Below are positions 31,734 to 32,546 of a stretch of 32,546 nucleotides of DNA, one piece after another (the first letter of the stretch is position 1; each line of letters opens with the position of its first letter). Source of the stretch: a virus. The stretch covers positions 1 through 32,546 of IMG/VR virus record IMGVR_UViG_3300040808_000925; one strand, written 5' to 3'. The notes under the pieces were generated by a model. It was given only the letters and a program-made list of their open reading frames with translations, did no database searches and was not told the DNA's origin. The position numbers and the translations under genes were made by a program.

Positions 31734-31741
31734 TCACACCT
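31706..31741 (-). terminator. Pair of hairpins at the end of the 96-residue gene
   Basis: A perfect AGGTGT/ACACCT hairpin with a four-base loop (31726-31741) contains the stop codon of the upstream gene. A second stem follows (AAGG-CC-CTCC and GGAGCCTT on the plus strand, 31706-31725). Neither is followed by a clear T-run on the minus strand, so they may be RNA-processing or pausing hairpins rather than a rho-independent terminator. Confidence 0.4.
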
Positions 31742-32024
31742 GAGGGGAGTCGGAGGGGTCTTCCTGGGCCTTCCAGGGGCCGCTAAGACGCATCTCATCA
31801 AAGAAGTCCTTACCAGTCTCGGAATACACCGGAGGAACGACACCTGATGGACCAACATCAAGACCCTTGAGTGCTTCAAATACTGCTTGGGTCGTTTTGA
31901 TGTTGAGATACTGCTCTTCCAAAGACACAAGAAAACCCAACCAAAGAAACCGAAGCCACTTTGGAAGGGTCTTGCTGAGTTTATAGAGTTCTTTAAAACT
32001 GGTCGTTCTTAGTGATGGGTACAT
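31734..32024 (-). CDS. Hypothetical protein, 96 residues
   Basis: Starts at ATG 32024, overlapping the upstream small gene by 32 bases. The N-terminal third is basic with an aromatic-apolar stretch (LPKWLRFLWLGFLVSL) that could touch the membrane; the rest is soluble (TTQAVFEALKGLDVG, then ETGKDFFDEMRL) with an acidic end. No family recognised. It is the last gene before the long non-coding region and its stop codon lies in a hairpin. Confidence 0.62.
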   Translation of the reverse strand: MYPSLRTTSFKELYKLSKTLPKWLRFLWLGFLVSLEEQYLNIKTTQAVFEALKGLDVGPSGVVPPVYSETGKDFFDEMRLSGPWKAQEDPSDSPQV

Positions 32025-32172
32025 CAGCTTTTGGATACGGAGGCACCGGTCTACGGTAAAGACGATTCATAGCCTCTTCATAGAAGATCGAATCTGTCTT
32101 ACCAGAAGCTTCAAGAGATGTCTTGACATCAAGCCACTTCTTGTACTCCGCATAGGTCATGTTGTCGTCCAT
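31993..32172 (-). CDS. Hypothetical protein, 59 residues, downstream of thyX
   Basis: A frame found by direct translation. It starts at ATG 32172 (MDDNMTYAEYKKWLDV) or more likely at ATG 32160, which forms an ATGA overlap with the thyX stop and gives 55 residues. The product is helical and charged (SIFYEEAMNRLYRR), with a Pro-rich C-terminus (PVPPYPKADVP). No family recognised. Its coupling to thyX suggests co-expression. Confidence 0.68.
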   Translation of the reverse strand: MDDNMTYAEYKKWLDVKTSLEASGKTDSIFYEEAMNRLYRRPVPPYPKADVPITKNDQF

Positions 32173-32546
32173 TCAAGAGCCCTTGCAATGATGGGTAGTT
32201 GTTGACAAAAGATTTGTTTTGCTTGTTCTGCGATCTTTCGATGCTCTAGCTGAGTACCATCGGTCGTACGCAGTTGAATGTAGTGGATCCACGAACGAAC
32301 AGTCCCGTTCATGTATAGCCGTGTTGGGGAAGACAACGGAAGAACCTCTCGGGCACATTCCTTAGCAACACCCTTACTCAGCATTTCTTCATAGAGATCT
32401 TCTGCTTCGGCGTAATGAGCAGCTATCCGGCGATAGAACAGCTGTGTCCTTTCTTGAGAAAGATCATCAAACGAGTTCTGTCGGTTCTTAGTGTCCTGTC
32501 TTCTTAGGTGAGGAAGATCAATACCCCCAAGATCAGAGACCCTTGC
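32157..32546 (-). CDS. thyX: Flavin-dependent thymidylate synthase ThyX (3' part, cut by window edge)
   Basis: The frame is open from the right window edge and gives 129 C-terminal residues. ThyX traits are visible: HLRRQDTKNRQNSFDDL (R-R-Q followed after seven residues by Ser, in the position of the RHR-x7-S signature), then YEEMLSKGVAKECAREVLP (the G-x-A-x-E-x-A-R helix with the catalytic-region Arg) and then NGTVRSWIHYIQLR followed by Q-L-E-H-R-K-I-A. The last is the family's R-S-x-x-H-x-x-x-L-R segment. ThyX makes dTMP from dUMP with FAD and methylenetetrahydrofolate, matching the reductase and MazG genes in purpose. The N-terminus lies outside the window. Confidence 0.88.
   Translation of the reverse strand, partial: ARVSDLGGIDLPHLRRQDTKNRQNSFDDLSQERTQLFYRRIAAHYAEAEDLYEEMLSKGVAKECAREVLPLSSPTRLYMNGTVRSWIHYIQLRTTDGTQLEHRKIAEQAKQIFCQQLPIIARALEWTTT

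Noticed and set aside
31486-31743. Frames of 83 and 84 residues on both strands through the GC-rich tract
   Set aside because: Both are Arg/Pro/Ala low complexity produced by the repetitive DNA, and both strands are open, which points to composition rather than coding.
31724-31930. 68-residue minus-strand frame
   Set aside because: Lies within the 96-residue gene in another frame and has a shadow-like composition rich in Arg, Ser and Leu.
1-32546. Photosynthesis or carbon genes (psbA, hli, talC), integrase, tRNA genes, CRISPR arrays, insertion sequences
   Set aside because: I looked for them because related cyanophages carry some of these, but found no matching protein motif, cloverleaf, regular repeat-spacer array or transposase in the window.

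Overview
This window looks like about two thirds of the genome of a T7-like podovirus that infects picocyanobacteria (marine or brackish Synechococcus type). Every gene I can support lies on the minus strand, so the window reads from early genes (right) to late genes (left). The order matches T7: RNA polymerase (gp1), ssDNA-binding protein (gp2.5), endonuclease I (gp3), primase-helicase (gp4), DNA polymerase (gp5), exonuclease (gp6), portal (gp8), scaffold (gp9), capsid (gp10), tail tubes (gp11, gp12), internal virion proteins (gp13-gp16) and tail fibre (gp17). A two-subunit ribonucleotide reductase between exonuclease and portal, a MazG-like pyrophosphohydrolase and a flavin-dependent thymidylate synthase are typical of cyanophage relatives of P-SSP7, P60 and Syn5. 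No psbA, hli or talC is visible, and no lysozyme/amidase or terminase gene lies in the window.

Layout from right to left. 32546-31734: the 3' end of thyX and two small genes. 31733-31277: the only long non-coding stretch, with a GC-rich alternating purine-pyrimidine tract, several hairpins, a repeated octamer and an AT-rich segment; it may be an origin or control region. 31276-29527: a run of small early genes, including an uncharacterised phage family with a possible DNA-glycosylase-like fold. 29527-29400: two intrinsic terminators and a near-consensus sigma-70 promoter whose -35 box sits inside the second terminator hairpin. 29389-24439: small genes, RNA polymerase, ssDNA-binding protein and endonuclease I, many joined by ATGA or TAATG overlaps. 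24485-19334: replication and nucleotide genes. 19332-17183: ribonucleotide reductase alpha and beta. 17182-1: the virion module, with an intrinsic terminator directly after the capsid gene (where T7 has T-phi) and another between the gp15- and gp16-like genes.

How it works together: host RNA polymerase probably reads the early genes and the phage RNA polymerase gene, and the phage enzyme then reads the rest. Endonuclease I and the 5'-3' exonuclease would degrade host DNA, while ribonucleotide reductase, ThyX, the MazG-like protein and the DUF3310 protein would adjust nucleotide pools for the gp2.5/gp4/gp5 replisome. The most notable departures from T7 are a DNA polymerase with a much shortened thioredoxin-binding insertion, a reductase beta subunit without the usual radical tyrosine, and an M23-peptidase-like domain with changed metal ligands at the C-terminus of the gp15-like protein. 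Several genes of 31-59 codons were found by direct translation. All functions are inferred from motifs and gene order; no database search was possible.
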